A stretch of DNA of 64,000 bases from Lucinisca nassula. Its lineage: Eukaryota > Mollusca > Bivalvia > Lucinida > Lucinidae. The notes beneath the pieces are model-generated. The model did not search any database. It was not told the origin of the DNA and was given only the letters and a program-made list of their open reading frames with translations. Every line of letters begins with the position of its first letter. Position 1 is the first letter of the stretch. The translations under genes were made by a program, and so were the position numbers. Where the stretch lies: positions 85,038,651 through 85,102,650 of the forward strand of contig OY757026.1 of NCBI GenBank assembly GCA_963580285.1, read 5' to 3'. Below, piece by piece: positions 48,401-62,200 of the stretch.

Positions 48401-51400
48401 CAGTATGCCGCTTTCAAAAGGCATTGATGTCGCCTGCCATCGTGCAAAAACTCGCGAACACTGGGGCACTAGAAAGTGCCGAAATAAAGGGCTCATTTTT
48501 ACATTGAGGTCTACGGGAAAACCGAATAAAACGCCGCGGCGCAGCCTAGAGGGCGATAACAATAGCGTTTTTTTCACCGTTAGTCCTTCTCAATATAATA
48601 CACCCTCGGGGCAAATTACAGATCGCTGCGTTCAATAGAGGCCGAGAAAAGTGGCTTAGAAAATTTGATTGAGGTTACCTGTGGTGGATGCTAAATTCTC
48701 ATTTTGGTCACTTTAACGTAGACGCATGAAAACGGTGCCAAAACGTGTCCATGCGTGCCAAACAACCTGGGGTAAAATGGGAGTTGTTTCTGTCAAATAG
48801 TTTCGGAGATATAAGGGCCCAAACTTACGGTACTTTGACCTTCTAAGGGCCATAACTCGAAACACAGAGAACGAAGACAACTCCCATTTTATCCCAGGAC
48901 ACTTGGGTCAAGGGCGCATCATTTGGCAGCAATTATAAGCCGATTCCATCAAGTCACCTTTGCAACATTTAGACACCTTCGGCATATTGTTGTCCCGCCC
49001 AAAACTTTAGGCCCTTATAACTCGAGTGTTTGTATGGCGATTAAGCTGAAATTTTGCATGCTGCTAGTACACCTCAGTGCCTCGAAGAGTGCAAAATTTC
49101 ATACTGCTACAACACGTATCTTGCGAGTTATAAGCCTTTGAAATTCGAGGAAACTAAACTTTGTGCCTATTTCTCGGGAAGACGAAATGAGTTGAAGAGG
49201 TGCAGTATGCCGCTTTCAAAAGGCATTGATGTCGCCTGCCATCGTGCAAAAACTCGCGAACACTGGGGCACTAGAAAGTGTCGAAATAAAGGGCTCATTT
49301 TTACATTGAGGTCTACGGGAAAACCGAATAAAACGCCGCGGCGCAGCCTAGAGGGCGATAACAATAGCGGTTTTTTCACCGTTAGTCCTTCTCAATATAA
49401 TACACCCTCGGGGCAAATTACATATCGCTGCGTTCAATAGAGGCCGAGAAAAGTGGCTTAGAAAATTTGATTGAGGTTACCTGTGGTGGATGCTAAATTC
49501 TCATGTTGGTCACTTTAACGTAGACGCATGAAAACGGTGCCAAAACGTGTCCATGCGTGCCAAACAACCTGGGGTAAAATGGGAGTTGTTTCTGTCAAAT
49601 AGTTTCGGAGATATAAGGGCCCAAACTTACGGTACTTTGACCTTCTAAGGGCCATAACTCGAAACACAGAGAACGAAGACAACTCTTATTTTATCCCAGG
49701 ACACTTGGGTCAAGGGCGCATCATTTGGCAGCAATTATAAGCCGATTCCATCAAGTCACCTTTGCAACATTTAGACACCTTCGGCATATTGTTGTCCCGC
49801 CCAAAACTTAAGGCCCTTATAACTCGAGTGTTTGTATGGCGATTAAGCTGAAAGTTTGCATGCTGCTAGTACACCTCAGTGCCTCGAAGAGTGCAAAATT
49901 TCATACTGCTACAACACGTATCTTGCGAGTTATAAGCCTATGAAATACGAGGAAACTAAACTTTGTGCCTATTTCTCGGGAAGACGAAATGAGTTGAAGA
50001 GGTGCAGTATGCCGCTTTCAAAAGGCATTGATGTCGCCTGCCATCGTGCAAAAACTCGCGAACACTGGGGCACTAGAAAGTGCCGAAATAAAGGGCTCAT
50101 TTTTACATTGAGGTCTACGGGAAAACCGAATAAAACGCCGCGGCGCAGCCTAGAGGGCGATAACAATAGCGGTTTTTTCACCGTTAGTCCTTCTCAATAT
50201 AATACACCCTCGGGGCAAATTACAGATCGCTGCGTTCAATAGAGGCCGAGAAAAGTGCCTTAGAAAATTTGATTGAGGTTACCTGTGGTGGATGCTAAAT
50301 TCTCATTTTGGTCACTTTAACGTAGACGCATGAAAACGGTGCCAAAACGTGTCCATGCGTGCCAAACAACCTGGGGTAAAATGGGAGTTGTTTCTGTCAA
50401 ATAGTTTCGGAGATATAAGGGCCCAAACTTACGGTACTTTGACCTTCTAAGGGCCATAACTCGAAACACAGAGAACGAAGACAACTCCCATTTTATCCCA
50501 GAACACTTGGGTCAAGGGCGCATCATTTGGCAGCAATTATAAGCCGATTCCATCAAGTCACCTTTGCAACATTTAGACACCTTCGGCATATTGTTGTCCC
50601 GCCCAAAACTTTAGGCCCTTATAACTCGAGTGTTTGTATGGCGATTAAGCTGAAATTTTGCATGCTGCTAGTACACCTCAGTGCCTCGAAGAGTGCAAAA
50701 TTTCATACTGCTACAACACGTATCTTGCGAGTTATAAGCCTTTGAATTTCGAGGAAACTAAACTTTGTGCCTATTTCTCGGGAAGACGAAATGAGTTGAA
50801 GAGGTGCAGTATGCCGCTTTCAAAAGGCATTGATGTCGCCTGCCATCGTGCAAAAACTCGCGAACACTGGGGCACTAGAAAGTGCCGAAATAAAGGGCTC
50901 ATTTTTACATTGAGGTCTACGGGAAAACCGAATAAAACGCCGCGTCGCAGCCTAGAGGGCGATAACAATAGCGGTTTTTTCACCGTTAGTCCTTCTCAAT
51001 ATAATACACCCTCGGGGCAAATTACAGATCGCTGCGTTCAATAGAGGCCGAGAAAAGTGGCTTAGAAAATTTGATTGAGGTTACCTGTGGTGGATGCTAA
51101 ATTCTCATTTTGGTCACTTTAACGTAGACGCATGAAAACGGTGCCAAAACGTGTCCATGTGTGCCAAACAACCTGGGGTAAAATGGGAGTTGTTTCTGTC
51201 AAATAGTTTCGGAGATATAAGGGCCCAAACTTACGGTACTTTGACCTTCTAAGGGCCATAACTCGAAACACAGAGAACGAAGACAACTCCCATTTTATCC
51301 CAGGACACTTGGGTCAAGGGCGCATCATTTGGCAGCAATTATAAGCCGATTCCATCAAGTCACCTTTGCAACATTTAGACACCTTCGGCATATTGTTGTC

Positions 51401-52339
51401 CCGCCCAAAACTTAAGGCCCTTATAACTCGAGTGTTTGTATGGCGATTAAGCTGAGAGTTTGCATGCTGCTAGTACACCTCAGTGCCTCGAAGAGTGCAA
51501 AATTTCATACTGCTACAACACGTATCTTGCGAGTTATAAGCCTATGAAATTCGAGGAAACTAAATTTTGTGCCTATTTCTCGGGAAGACGAAATGAGTTG
51601 AAGAGGTGCAGTATGCCGCTTTCAAAAGGCATTGATGTCGCCTGCCATCGTGCAAAAACTCGCGAACACTGGGGCACTAGAAAGTGCCGAAATAAAGGGC
51701 TCATTTTTACATTGAGGTCTACGGGAAAACCGAATAAAACGCCGCGGCGCAGCCTAGAGGGCGATAACAATAGCGGTTTTTTCACCGTTAGTCCTTCTCA
51801 ATATAATACACCCTCGGGGCAAATTACAGATCGCTGCGTTCAATAGAGGCCGAGAAAAGTGCCTTAGAAAATTTGATTGAGGTTACCTGTGGTGGATGCT
51901 AAATTCTCATTTTGGTCACTTTAACGTAGACGCATGAAAACGGTGCCAAAACGTGTCCATGCGTGCCAAACAACCTGGGGTAAAATGGGAGTTGTTTCTG
52001 TCAAATAGTTTCGGAGATATAAGGGCCCAAACTTACGGTACTTTGACCTTCTAAGGGCCATAACTCGAAACACAGAGAACGAAGACAACTCCCATTTTAT
52101 CCCAGAACACTTGGGTCAAGGGCGCATCATTTGGCAGCAATTATAAGCCGATTCCATCAAGTCACCTTTGCAACATTTAGACACCTTCGGCATATTGTTG
52201 TCCCGCCCAAAACTTTAGGCCCTTATAACTCGAGTGTTTGTATGGCGATTAAGCTGAAATTTTGCATGCTGCTAGTACACCTCAGTGCTTCGAAGAGTGC
52301 TAAATTTCATACTGCTACAACACGTATCTTGCGAGTTAT

Positions 52340-55300
52340 AAGCCTTTGAAATTCGAGGAAACTAAACTTTGTGCCTATTTCTCGGGAAGACGAAATGAGT
52401 TGAAGAGGTGCAGTATGCCGCTTTCAAAAGGCATTGATGTCGCCTGCCATCGTGCAAAAACTCGCGAACACTGGGGCACTAGAAAGTGCCGAAATAAAGG
52501 GCTCATTTTTACATTGAGGTCTACAGGAAAACCGAATAAAACGCCGCGGCGCAGCCTAGAGGGCGATAACAATAGCGGTTTTTTCACCGTTAGGCCTTCT
52601 CAATATAATACACCCTCGGGGCAAATTACAGATCGGTGCGTTCAATAGAGGCCGAGAAAAGTGGCTTAGAAAATTTGATTGAGGTTACCTGTGGTGGATG
52701 CTAAATTCTCATTTTGGTCACTTTAACGTAGACGCATGAAAACGGTGCCAAAACGTGTCCATGCGTGCCAAACAACCTGGGGTAAAATGGGAGTTGTTTC
52801 TGTCAAATAGTTTCGGAGATATAAGGGCCCAAACTTACGGTACTTTGACCTTCTAAGGGCCATAACTCGAAACACAGAGAACGAAGACAACTCCCATTTT
52901 ATCCCAGGACACTTGGGTCAAGGGCGCATCATTTGGCAGCAATTATAAGCCGATTCCATCAAGTCACCTTTGCAACATTTAGACACCTTCGGCATATTGT
53001 TGTCCCGCCCAAAACTTTAGGCCCTTATAACTCGAGTGTTTGTATGGCGATTACGCTGAAATTTTGCATGCTGCTAGTACACCTCAGTGCCTCGAAGAGT
53101 GCAAAATTTCATACTGCTACAACACGTATCTTGCGAGTTATAAGCCTTTGAAATTAGAGGAAACTAAACTTTGTGCCTATTTCTCGGGAAGACGAAATGA
53201 GTTGAAGAGGTGCAGTATGCCGCTTTCAAAAGGCATTGATGTCGCCTGCCATCGTGCAAAAACTCGCGAACACTGGGGCATTAGAAAGTGCCGAAATAAA
53301 GGGCTCATTTTTACATTGAGGTCTACGGGAAAACCGAATAAAACGCCGCGGCGCAGCCTAGAGGGCGATAACAATAGCGGTTTTTTCACTGTTAGTCCTT
53401 CTCAATATAATACACCCTCGGGGCAAATTACAGATCGCTGCGTTCAATAGAGGCCGAGAAAAGTGGCTTAGAAAATTTGATTGAGGTTACCTGTGGTGGA
53501 TGCTAAATTCTCATTTTGGTCACTTTAACGTAGACGCATGAAAACGGTGCCAAAACATGTCCATGCGTGCCAAACAACCTGGGGTAAAATGGGAGTTGTT
53601 TCTGTCAAATAGTTTCGGAGATATAAGGGCCCAAACTTACGGTACTTTGACCTTCTAAGGGCCATAACTCGAAACACAGAGAACGAAGACAACTCCCATT
53701 TTATCCCAGAACACTTGGGTCAAGGGCGCATCATTTGGCAGCAATTATAAGCCGATTCCATCAAGTCACCTTTGCAACATTTAGACACCTTCGGCATATT
53801 GTTGTCCCGCCCAAAATTTTAGGCCCTTATAACTCGAGTGTTTGTATGGCGATTAAGCTGAAATTTTGCATGCTGCTAGTACACCTCAGTGCCTCGAAGA
53901 GTGCAAAATTTCATACTGCTACAACACGTATCTTGCGAGTTATAAGCCTTTGAAATTCGAGGAAACTAAACTTTGTGCCTATTTCTCGGGAAGACGAAAT
54001 GAGTTGAAGAGGTGCAGTATGCCGCTTTCAAAAGGCATTGATGTCGCCTGCCATCGTGTAAAAACTCGCGAACACTGGGGCACTAGAAAGTGCCGAAATA
54101 AAGGGCTCATTTTTACATTGAGGTCTACGGGAAAACCGAATAAAACGCCGCGGCGCAGCCTAGAGGGCGATAACAATAGCGGTTTTTTCACCGTTAGTCC
54201 TTCTCAATATAATACACCCTCGGGGCAAATTACAGATCGCTGCGTTCAATAGAGGCCGAGAAAAGTGGCTTAGAAAATTTGATTGAGGTTACCTGTGGTG
54301 GATGCTAAATTCTCATTTTGGTCACTTTAACGTAGACGCATGAAAACGGTGCCAAAACGTGTCCATGCGTGCCAAACAACCTGGGGTAAAATGGGAGTTG
54401 TTTCTGTCAAATAGTTTCGGAGATATAAGGGCCCAAACTTACGGTACTTTGACCTTCTAAGGGCCATAACTCGAAACACAGAGAACGAAGACAACTCCCA
54501 TTTTATCCCAGGACACTTGGGTCAAGGGCGCATCATTTGGCAGCAATTATAAGCCGATTCCATCAAGTCACCTTTGCAACATTTAGACACCTTCGGCATA
54601 TTGTTGTCCCGCCCAAAACTTTAGGCCCTTATAACTCGTGTGTTTGTATGGCGATTAAGCTAAAATTTTGCATGCTGCTAGTACACCTCAGTGCCTCGAA
54701 GAGTGCAAAATTTCATATTGCTACAACACGTATCTTGCGAGTTATAAGCCTTTGAAATTCGAGGAAATTAAATTTTGTGCCTATTTCTCGGGAAGACGAA
54801 ATGAGTTGAAGAGGTGCAGTATGCCGCTTTCAAAAGGCATTGATGTCGCCTGCCATCGTGCAAAAACTCGCGAACACTGGATCACTAGAAAGTGCCGAAA
54901 TAAAGGGCTCATTTTTACATTGAGGTCTACAGGAAAACCGAATAAAACGCCGCGGCGCAGCCTAGAGGGCGATAACAATAGCGTTTTTTTCACCGTTAGG
55001 CCTTCTTAATATAATACACCCTCGGGGCAAATTACAGATCGCTGCGTTCAATAGAGGCCGAGAAAAGTGGCTTAGAAAATTTGATTGAGGTTACCTGTGG
55101 TGGATGCTAAATTCTCATTTTGGTCACTTTAACGTAGACGCATGAAAACGGTGCCAAAACGTGTCCATGCGTGCCAAACAACCTGGGGTAAAATGGGAGT
55201 TGTTTCTGTCAAATAGTTTCGGAGATATAAGGGCCCAAACTTACGGTACTTTGACCTTCTAAGGGCCATAACTCGAAACACAGAGAACGAAGACAACTCC

Positions 55301-56260
55301 CATTTTATCCCAGGACACTTGGGTCAAGGGCGCATCATTTGGCAGCAATTATAAGCCGATTCCATCAAGTCACCTTTGCAACATTTAGACACCTTCGGCA
55401 TATTGTTGTCCCGCCCAAAACTTTAGGCCCTTATAACTCGAGTGTTTGTATGGCGATTACGCTGAAGTTTTGCATGCTGCTAGTACACCTCAGTGCCTCG
55501 AAGAGTGCAAAATTTCATACTGCTACAACACGTATCTTGCGAGTTATAAGCCTTTGAAATTCGAGGAAACTAAACTTTGTGCCTATTTCTCGGGAAGACG
55601 AAATGAGTTGAAGAGGTGCAGTATGCCGCTTTCAAAAGGCATTGATGTCGCCTGCCATCGTGCAAAAACTCGCGAACACTGGGGCACTAGAAAGTGCCGA
55701 AATAAAGGGCTCATTTTTACATTGAGGTCTACGGGAAAACCGAATAAAACGCCGCGGCGCAGCCTAGAGGGCGATAACAATAGCGGTTTTTTCACCGTTA
55801 GTCCTTCTCAATATAATACACCCTCGGGGCAAATTACAGATCACTGCGTTCAATAGAGGCCGAGAAAAGTGGCTTAGAAAATTTGATTGAGGTTACCTGT
55901 GGTGGATGCTAAATTCTCATTTTGGTCACTTTAACGTAGACGCATGAAAACGGTGCCAAAACGTGTCCATGCGTGCCGAACAACCTGGGGTAAAATGGGA
56001 GTTGTTTCTGTCAAATAGTTTCGGAGATATAAGGGCCCAAACTTACGGTACTTTGACCTTCTAAGGGCCATAACTCGAAACACAGAGAACGAAGACAACT
56101 CCCATTTTATCCCAGGACACTTGGGTCAAGGGCGCATCATTTGGCAGCAATTATAAGCCGATTCCATCAAGTCACCTTTGCAACATTTAGACACCTTCGG
56201 CATATTGTTGTCCCGCCCAAAATTTTAGGCCCTTATAACTCGAGTGTTTGTATGGCGATT
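52340..56260 (+). repeat. Higher-order repeat: 3-mer, period 2406 bp
   Basis: GTTAGGCCTTCT with ACAGGAAAACC occurs at about 52590 and 54997. GATTACGCTG occurs at about 53049 and 55455. CCAAAATTTTAGG occurs at about 53812 and 56218. All spacings are 2406 bp (3 x 802). GATTACGCTG then repeats after 1604 bp at about 57059, so 2-mer and 3-mer spacings are mixed here. Confidence 0.75.
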
Positions 56261-59200
56261 AAGCTGAAATTTTGCATGCTGCTAGTACACCTCAGTGCCT
56301 CGAAGAGTGCAAAATTTCATACTGCTACAACCCGTATCTTGCGAGTTATAAGCCTTTGAAATTCGAGGAGACTAAATTTTGTGCCTTTTTCTCGGGAAGA
56401 CGAAATGAGTTGAAGAGGTGCAGTATGCCGCTTTCAAAAGGCATTGATGTCGCCTGCCATCGTGCAAAAACTCGCGAACACTGGGGCACTAGAAAGTGCC
56501 GAAATAAAGGGCTCATTTTTACATTGAGGTCTACGGTAAAACCGAATAAAACGCCGCGGCGCAGCCTAGAGGGCGATAACAATAGCGGTTTTTTCACCGT
56601 TAGTCCTTCTCAATATAATACACCCTCGGGGCAAATTACAGATCGCTGCGTTCAATAGAGGCCGAGAAAAGTGGCTTAGAAAATTTGATTGAGGTTACCT
56701 GTGGTGGATGCTAAATTCTCATTTTGGTCACTTTAACGTAGACGCATGAAAACGGTGCCAAAACGTGTCCATGCGTGCCAAACAACCTGGGGTAAAATGG
56801 GAGTTGTTTCTGTCAAATAGTTTCGGAGATATAAGGGCCCAAACTTACGGTACTTTGACCTTCTAAGGGCCATAACTCGAAACACAGAGAACGAAGACAA
56901 CTCCCATTTTATCCCAGGACACTTGGGTCAAGGGCGCATCATTTGGCAGCAATTATAAGCCGATTCCATCAAGTCACCTTTGCAACATTTAGACACCTTC
57001 GGCATATTGTTGTCCCGCCCAAAACTTTAGGCCCTTATAACTCGAGTGTTTGTATGGCGATTACGCTGAAATTTTGCATGCTGCTAGTACACCTCAGTGC
57101 CTCGAAGAGTGCAAAATTTCATACTGCTACAACACGTATCTTGCGAGTTATAAGCCTTTGAAATTCGAGGAAACTAAACTTTGTGCCTATTTCTCGGGAA
57201 GACGAAATGAGTTGAAGAGGTGCAGTATGCCGCTTTCAAAAGGCATTGATGTCGCCTGCCATCGTGCAAAAACTCGCGAACACTGGGGAACTAGAAAGTG
57301 CCGAAATAAAGGGCTCATTTTTGCATTGAGGTCTACGGGAAAACCGAATAAAACGCCGCGGCGCAGCCTAGAGGGCGATGACAATAGCGGTTTTTTCACC
57401 GTTAGTCCTTCTCAATATAATACACCCTCGGGGCAAATTACAGATCGCTGCGTTCAATAGAGGCCGAGAAAAGTGGCTTAGAAAATTTGATTGAGGTTAC
57501 CTGTGGTGGATGCTAAATTCTCATTTTGGTCACTTTAACGTAGAATCATGAAAACGGTGCCAAAACGTGTCCATGCGTGCCAAACAACCTGGGGTAAAAT
57601 GGGAGTTGTTTCTGTCAAATAGTTTCGGAGATATAAGGGCCCAAACTTACGGTACTTTGACCTTCTAAGGGCCATAACTCGAAACACAGACAACGAAGAC
57701 AACTCCCATTTTATCCCAGGACACTTGGGTCAAGGGCGCATCATTTGGCAGCAATTATAAGCCGATTCCATCAAGTCACCTTTGCAACATTTAGACACCT
57801 TCGGCATATTGTTGTCCCGCCCAAAACTTTAGGCCCTTATAACTCGAGTGTTTGTATGGCGATTAAGCTGAAATTTTGCATGCTGCTAGTACACCTCAGT
57901 GCCTCGAAGAGTGCAAAATTTCATACTGCTACAACACGTATCTTGCGAGTTATAAGCCTTTGAAATTCGAGGAGACTAAATTTTGTGCCTTTTTCTCGGG
58001 AAGACGAAATGAGTTGAAGAGGTGCAGTATGCCGCTTTCAAAAGGCATTGATGTCGCCTGCCATCGTGCAATAACTCGCGAACACTGGGGCACTAGAAAG
58101 TGCCGAAATAAAGGGCTCATTTTTACATTGAGGTCTACGGGAAAACCGAATAAAACGCCGCGGCGCAGCCTAGAGGGCGATAACAATAGCGGTTTTTTCA
58201 CCGTTAGTCCTTCTCAATATAATACACCCTCGGGGCAAATTACAGATCGCTGCGTTCAATAGAGGCCGAGAAAAGTGGCTTAGAAAATTTGATTGAGGTT
58301 ACCTGTGGTGGATGCTAAATTCTCATTTTGGTCACTTTAACGTAGACGCATGAAAACGGTGCCAAAACGTGTCCATGCGTGCCAAACAACCTGGGGTAAA
58401 ATGGGAGTTGTTTCTGTCAAATAGTTTCGGAGATATAAGGGCCCAAACTTACGGTACTTTGACCTTCTAAGGGCCATAACTCGAAACACAGAGAACGAAG
58501 ACAACTCCCATTTTATCCCAGGACACTTGGGTCAAGGGCGCATCATTTGGCAGCAATTATAAGCCGATTCCATCAAGTCACCTTTGCAACATTTAGACCC
58601 CTTCGGCATATTGTTGTCCCGCCCAAAACTTTAGGCCCTTATAACTCGAGTGTTTGTATGGCGATTAAGCTGAAATTTTGCATGCTGCTAGTACACCTCA
58701 GTGCCTCGAAGAGTGCAAAATTTCATACTGCTACAACACGTATCTTGCGAGTTATAAGCCTTTGAAATTCGAGGAAACTAAACTTTGTGCCTATTTCTCG
58801 GGAAGACGAAATGAGTTGAAGAGGTGCAGTATGCCGCTTTCAAATGGCATTGATGTCGCCTGCCATCGTGCAAAAACTCGCGAACACTGGGGCACTAGAA
58901 AGTGCCGAAATAAAGGGCTCATTTTTACATTGAGGTCTACGGGAAAACCGAATAAAACGCCGCGGCGCAGCCTAGAGGGCGATAACAATAGCGGTTTTTT
59001 CACCGTTAGTCCTTCTCAATATAATACACCCTCGGGGCAAATTACAGATCGCTGCGTTCAATAGAGGCCGAGAAAAGTGGCTTAGAAAATTTGATTGAGG
59101 TTACCTGTGGTGGATGCTAAATTCTCATTTTGGTCACTTTAACGTAGACGCATGAAAACGGTGCCAAAACGTGTCCATGCGTGCCAAACAACCTGGGGTA

Positions 59201-62200
59201 AAATGGGAGTTGTTTCTGTCAAATAGTTTCGGAGATATAAGGGCCCAAACTTACGGTACTTTGACCTTCTAAGGGCCATAACTCGAAACACAGACAACGA
59301 AGACAACTCCCATTTTATCCCAGGACACTTGGGTCAAGGGCGCATCATTTGGCAGCAATTATAAGCCGATTCCATCAAGTCACCTTTGCAACATTTAGAC
59401 ACCTTCGGCATATTGTTGTCCCGCCCAAAACTTTAGGCCCTTATAACTCGAGTGTTTGTATGGCGATTAAGCTGAAATTTTGCATGCTGCTAGTACACCT
59501 CAGTGCCTCGAAGAGTGCAAAATTTCATACTGCTACAACACGTATCTTGCGAGTTATAAGCCTTTGAAATTCGAGGAAACTAAACTTTGTGCCTATTTCT
59601 CGGGAAGACGAAATGAGTTGAAGAGGTGCAGTATGCCGCTTTCAAAAGGCATTGATGTCGCCTGCCATCGTGCAAAAACTCGCGAACACTGGGGCACTAG
59701 AAAGTGCCGAAATAAAGGGCTCATTTTTACATTGAGGTCTACGGTAAAACCGAATAAAACGCCGCGGCGCAGCCTAGAGGGCGATAACAATAGCGGTTTT
59801 TTCACCGTTAGTCCTTCTCAATATAATACACCCTCGGGGCAAATTACAGATCGCTGCGTTCAATAGAGGCCGAGAAAAGTGGCTTAGAAAATTTGATTGA
59901 GGTTACCTGTGGTGGATGCTAAATTCTCATTTTGGTCACTTTAACGTAGACGCATGAAAACGGTGCCAAAACGTGTCCATGCGTGCCAAACACCCTGGGG
60001 TAAAATGGGAGTTGTTTCTGTCAAATAGTTTCGGAGATATAAGGGCCCAAACTTACGGTACTTTGACCTTCTAAGGGCCATAACTCGAAACACAGAGAAC
60101 GAAGACAACTCCCATTTTATCCCAGGACACTTGGGTCAAGGGCGCATCATTTGGCAGCAATTATAAGCCGATTCCATCAAGTCACCTTTTGCAACATTTA
60201 GACACCTTCGGCATATTGTTGTCCCGCCCAAAACTTTAGGCCCTTATAACTCGAGTGTTTGTATGGCGATTAAGCTGAAATTTTGCATGCTGCTAGTACA
60301 CCTCAGTGCCTCGAAGAGTGCAAAATTTCATACTGCTACAACACGTATCTTGCGAGTTATAAGCCTTTGAAATTCGAGGAAACTAAACTTTGTGCCTATT
60401 TCTCGGGAAGACGAAATGAGTTGAAGAGGTGCAGTATGCCGCTTTCAAAAGGCATTGATGTCGCCTGCCATCGTGCAAAAACTCGCGAACACTGGGGCAC
60501 TAGAAAGTGCCGAAATAAAGGGCTCATTTTTACATTGAGGTCTACGGGAAAACCGAATAAAACGCCGCGGCGCAGCCTAGAGGGCGATAACAATAGCGGT
60601 TTTTTCACCGTTAGTCCTTCTCAATATAATACACCCTCGGGGCAAATTACAGATCGCTGCGTTCAATAGAGGCCGAGAAAAGTGGCTTAGAAAATTTGAT
60701 TGAGGTTACCTGTGGTGGATGCTAAATTCTCATTTTGGTCACTTTAACGTAGACGCATGAAAACGGTGCCAAAACGTGTCCATGCGTGCCAAACAACCTG
60801 GGGTAAAATGGGAGTTGTTTCTGTCAAATAGTTTCGGAGATATAAGGGCCCAAACTTACGGTACTTTGACCTTCTAAGGGCCATAACTCGAAACACAGAG
60901 AACGAAGACAACTCCCATTTTATCCCAGGACACTTGGGCTAAGGGCGCATCATTTGGCAGCAATTATAAGCCGATTCCATCAAGTCACCTTTGCAACATT
61001 TAGACACCTTCGACATATTGTTGTCCCGCCCAAAACTTTAGGCCCTTATAACTCGAGTGTTTGTATGGCGATTAAGCTGAAATTTTGCATGCTGCTAGTA
61101 CACCTCAGTGCCTCGAAGAGTGCAAAATTTCATACTGCTACAACACGTATCTTGCGAGTTATAAGCCTTTGAAATTCGAGGAAACTAAACTTTGTGCCTA
61201 TTTCTCGGGAAGACGAAATGAGTTGAAGAGGTGCAGTATGCCGCTTTCATAAGGCATTGATGTCGCCTGCCATCGTGCAAAAACTCGCGAACACTGGGGC
61301 ACTAGAAAGTGCCGAAATAAAGGGCTCATTTTTACATTGAGGTCTACGGGAAAACCGAATAAAACGCCGCGGCGCAGCCTAGAGAGCGATAACAATAGCG
61401 GTTTTTTCACCGTTAGTCCTTCTCAATATAATACACCCTCGGGGCAAATTACAGATCGCTGCGTTCAATAGTGGCCGAGAAAAGTGGCTTAGAAAATTTG
61501 ATTGAGGTTACCTGTGGTGGATGCTAAATTCTCATTTTGGTCACTTTAACGTAGACGCATGAAAACGGTGCCAAAACGTGTCCATGCGTGCCAAACAACC
61601 TGGGGTAAAATGGGAGTTGTTTCTGTCAAATAGTTTCGGAGATATAAGGGCCCAAACTTACGGTACTTCGACCTTCTAAGGGCCATAACTCGAAACACAG
61701 AGAACGAAGACAACTCCCATTTTATCCCAGGACACTTGGGTCAAGGGCGCATCATTTGGCAGCAATTATAAGCCGATTCCATCAAGTCACCTTTGCAACA
61801 TTTAGACACCTTCGGCATATTGTTGTCCCGCCCAAAACTTTAGGCCCTTATAACTCGAGTGTTTGTATGGCGATTAAGCTGAAATTTTGCATGCTGCTAG
61901 TACACCTCAGTGCCTCGAAGAGTGCAAAATTTCATACTGCTACAACACGTATCTTGCGAGTTATAAGCCTTTGAAATTCGAGGAAACTAAACTTTGTGCC
62001 TATTTCTCGGGAAGACGAAATGAGTTGAAGAGGTGCAGTATGCCGCTTTCAAAAGGCATTGATGTCGCCTGCCATCGTGCAAAAACTCGCGAACACTGGG
62101 GCACTAGAAAGTGCCGAAATAAAGGGCTCATTTTTACATTGAGGTCTACGGGAAAACCGAATAAAACGCCGCGGCGCAGCCTAGAGGGCGATAACAATAG

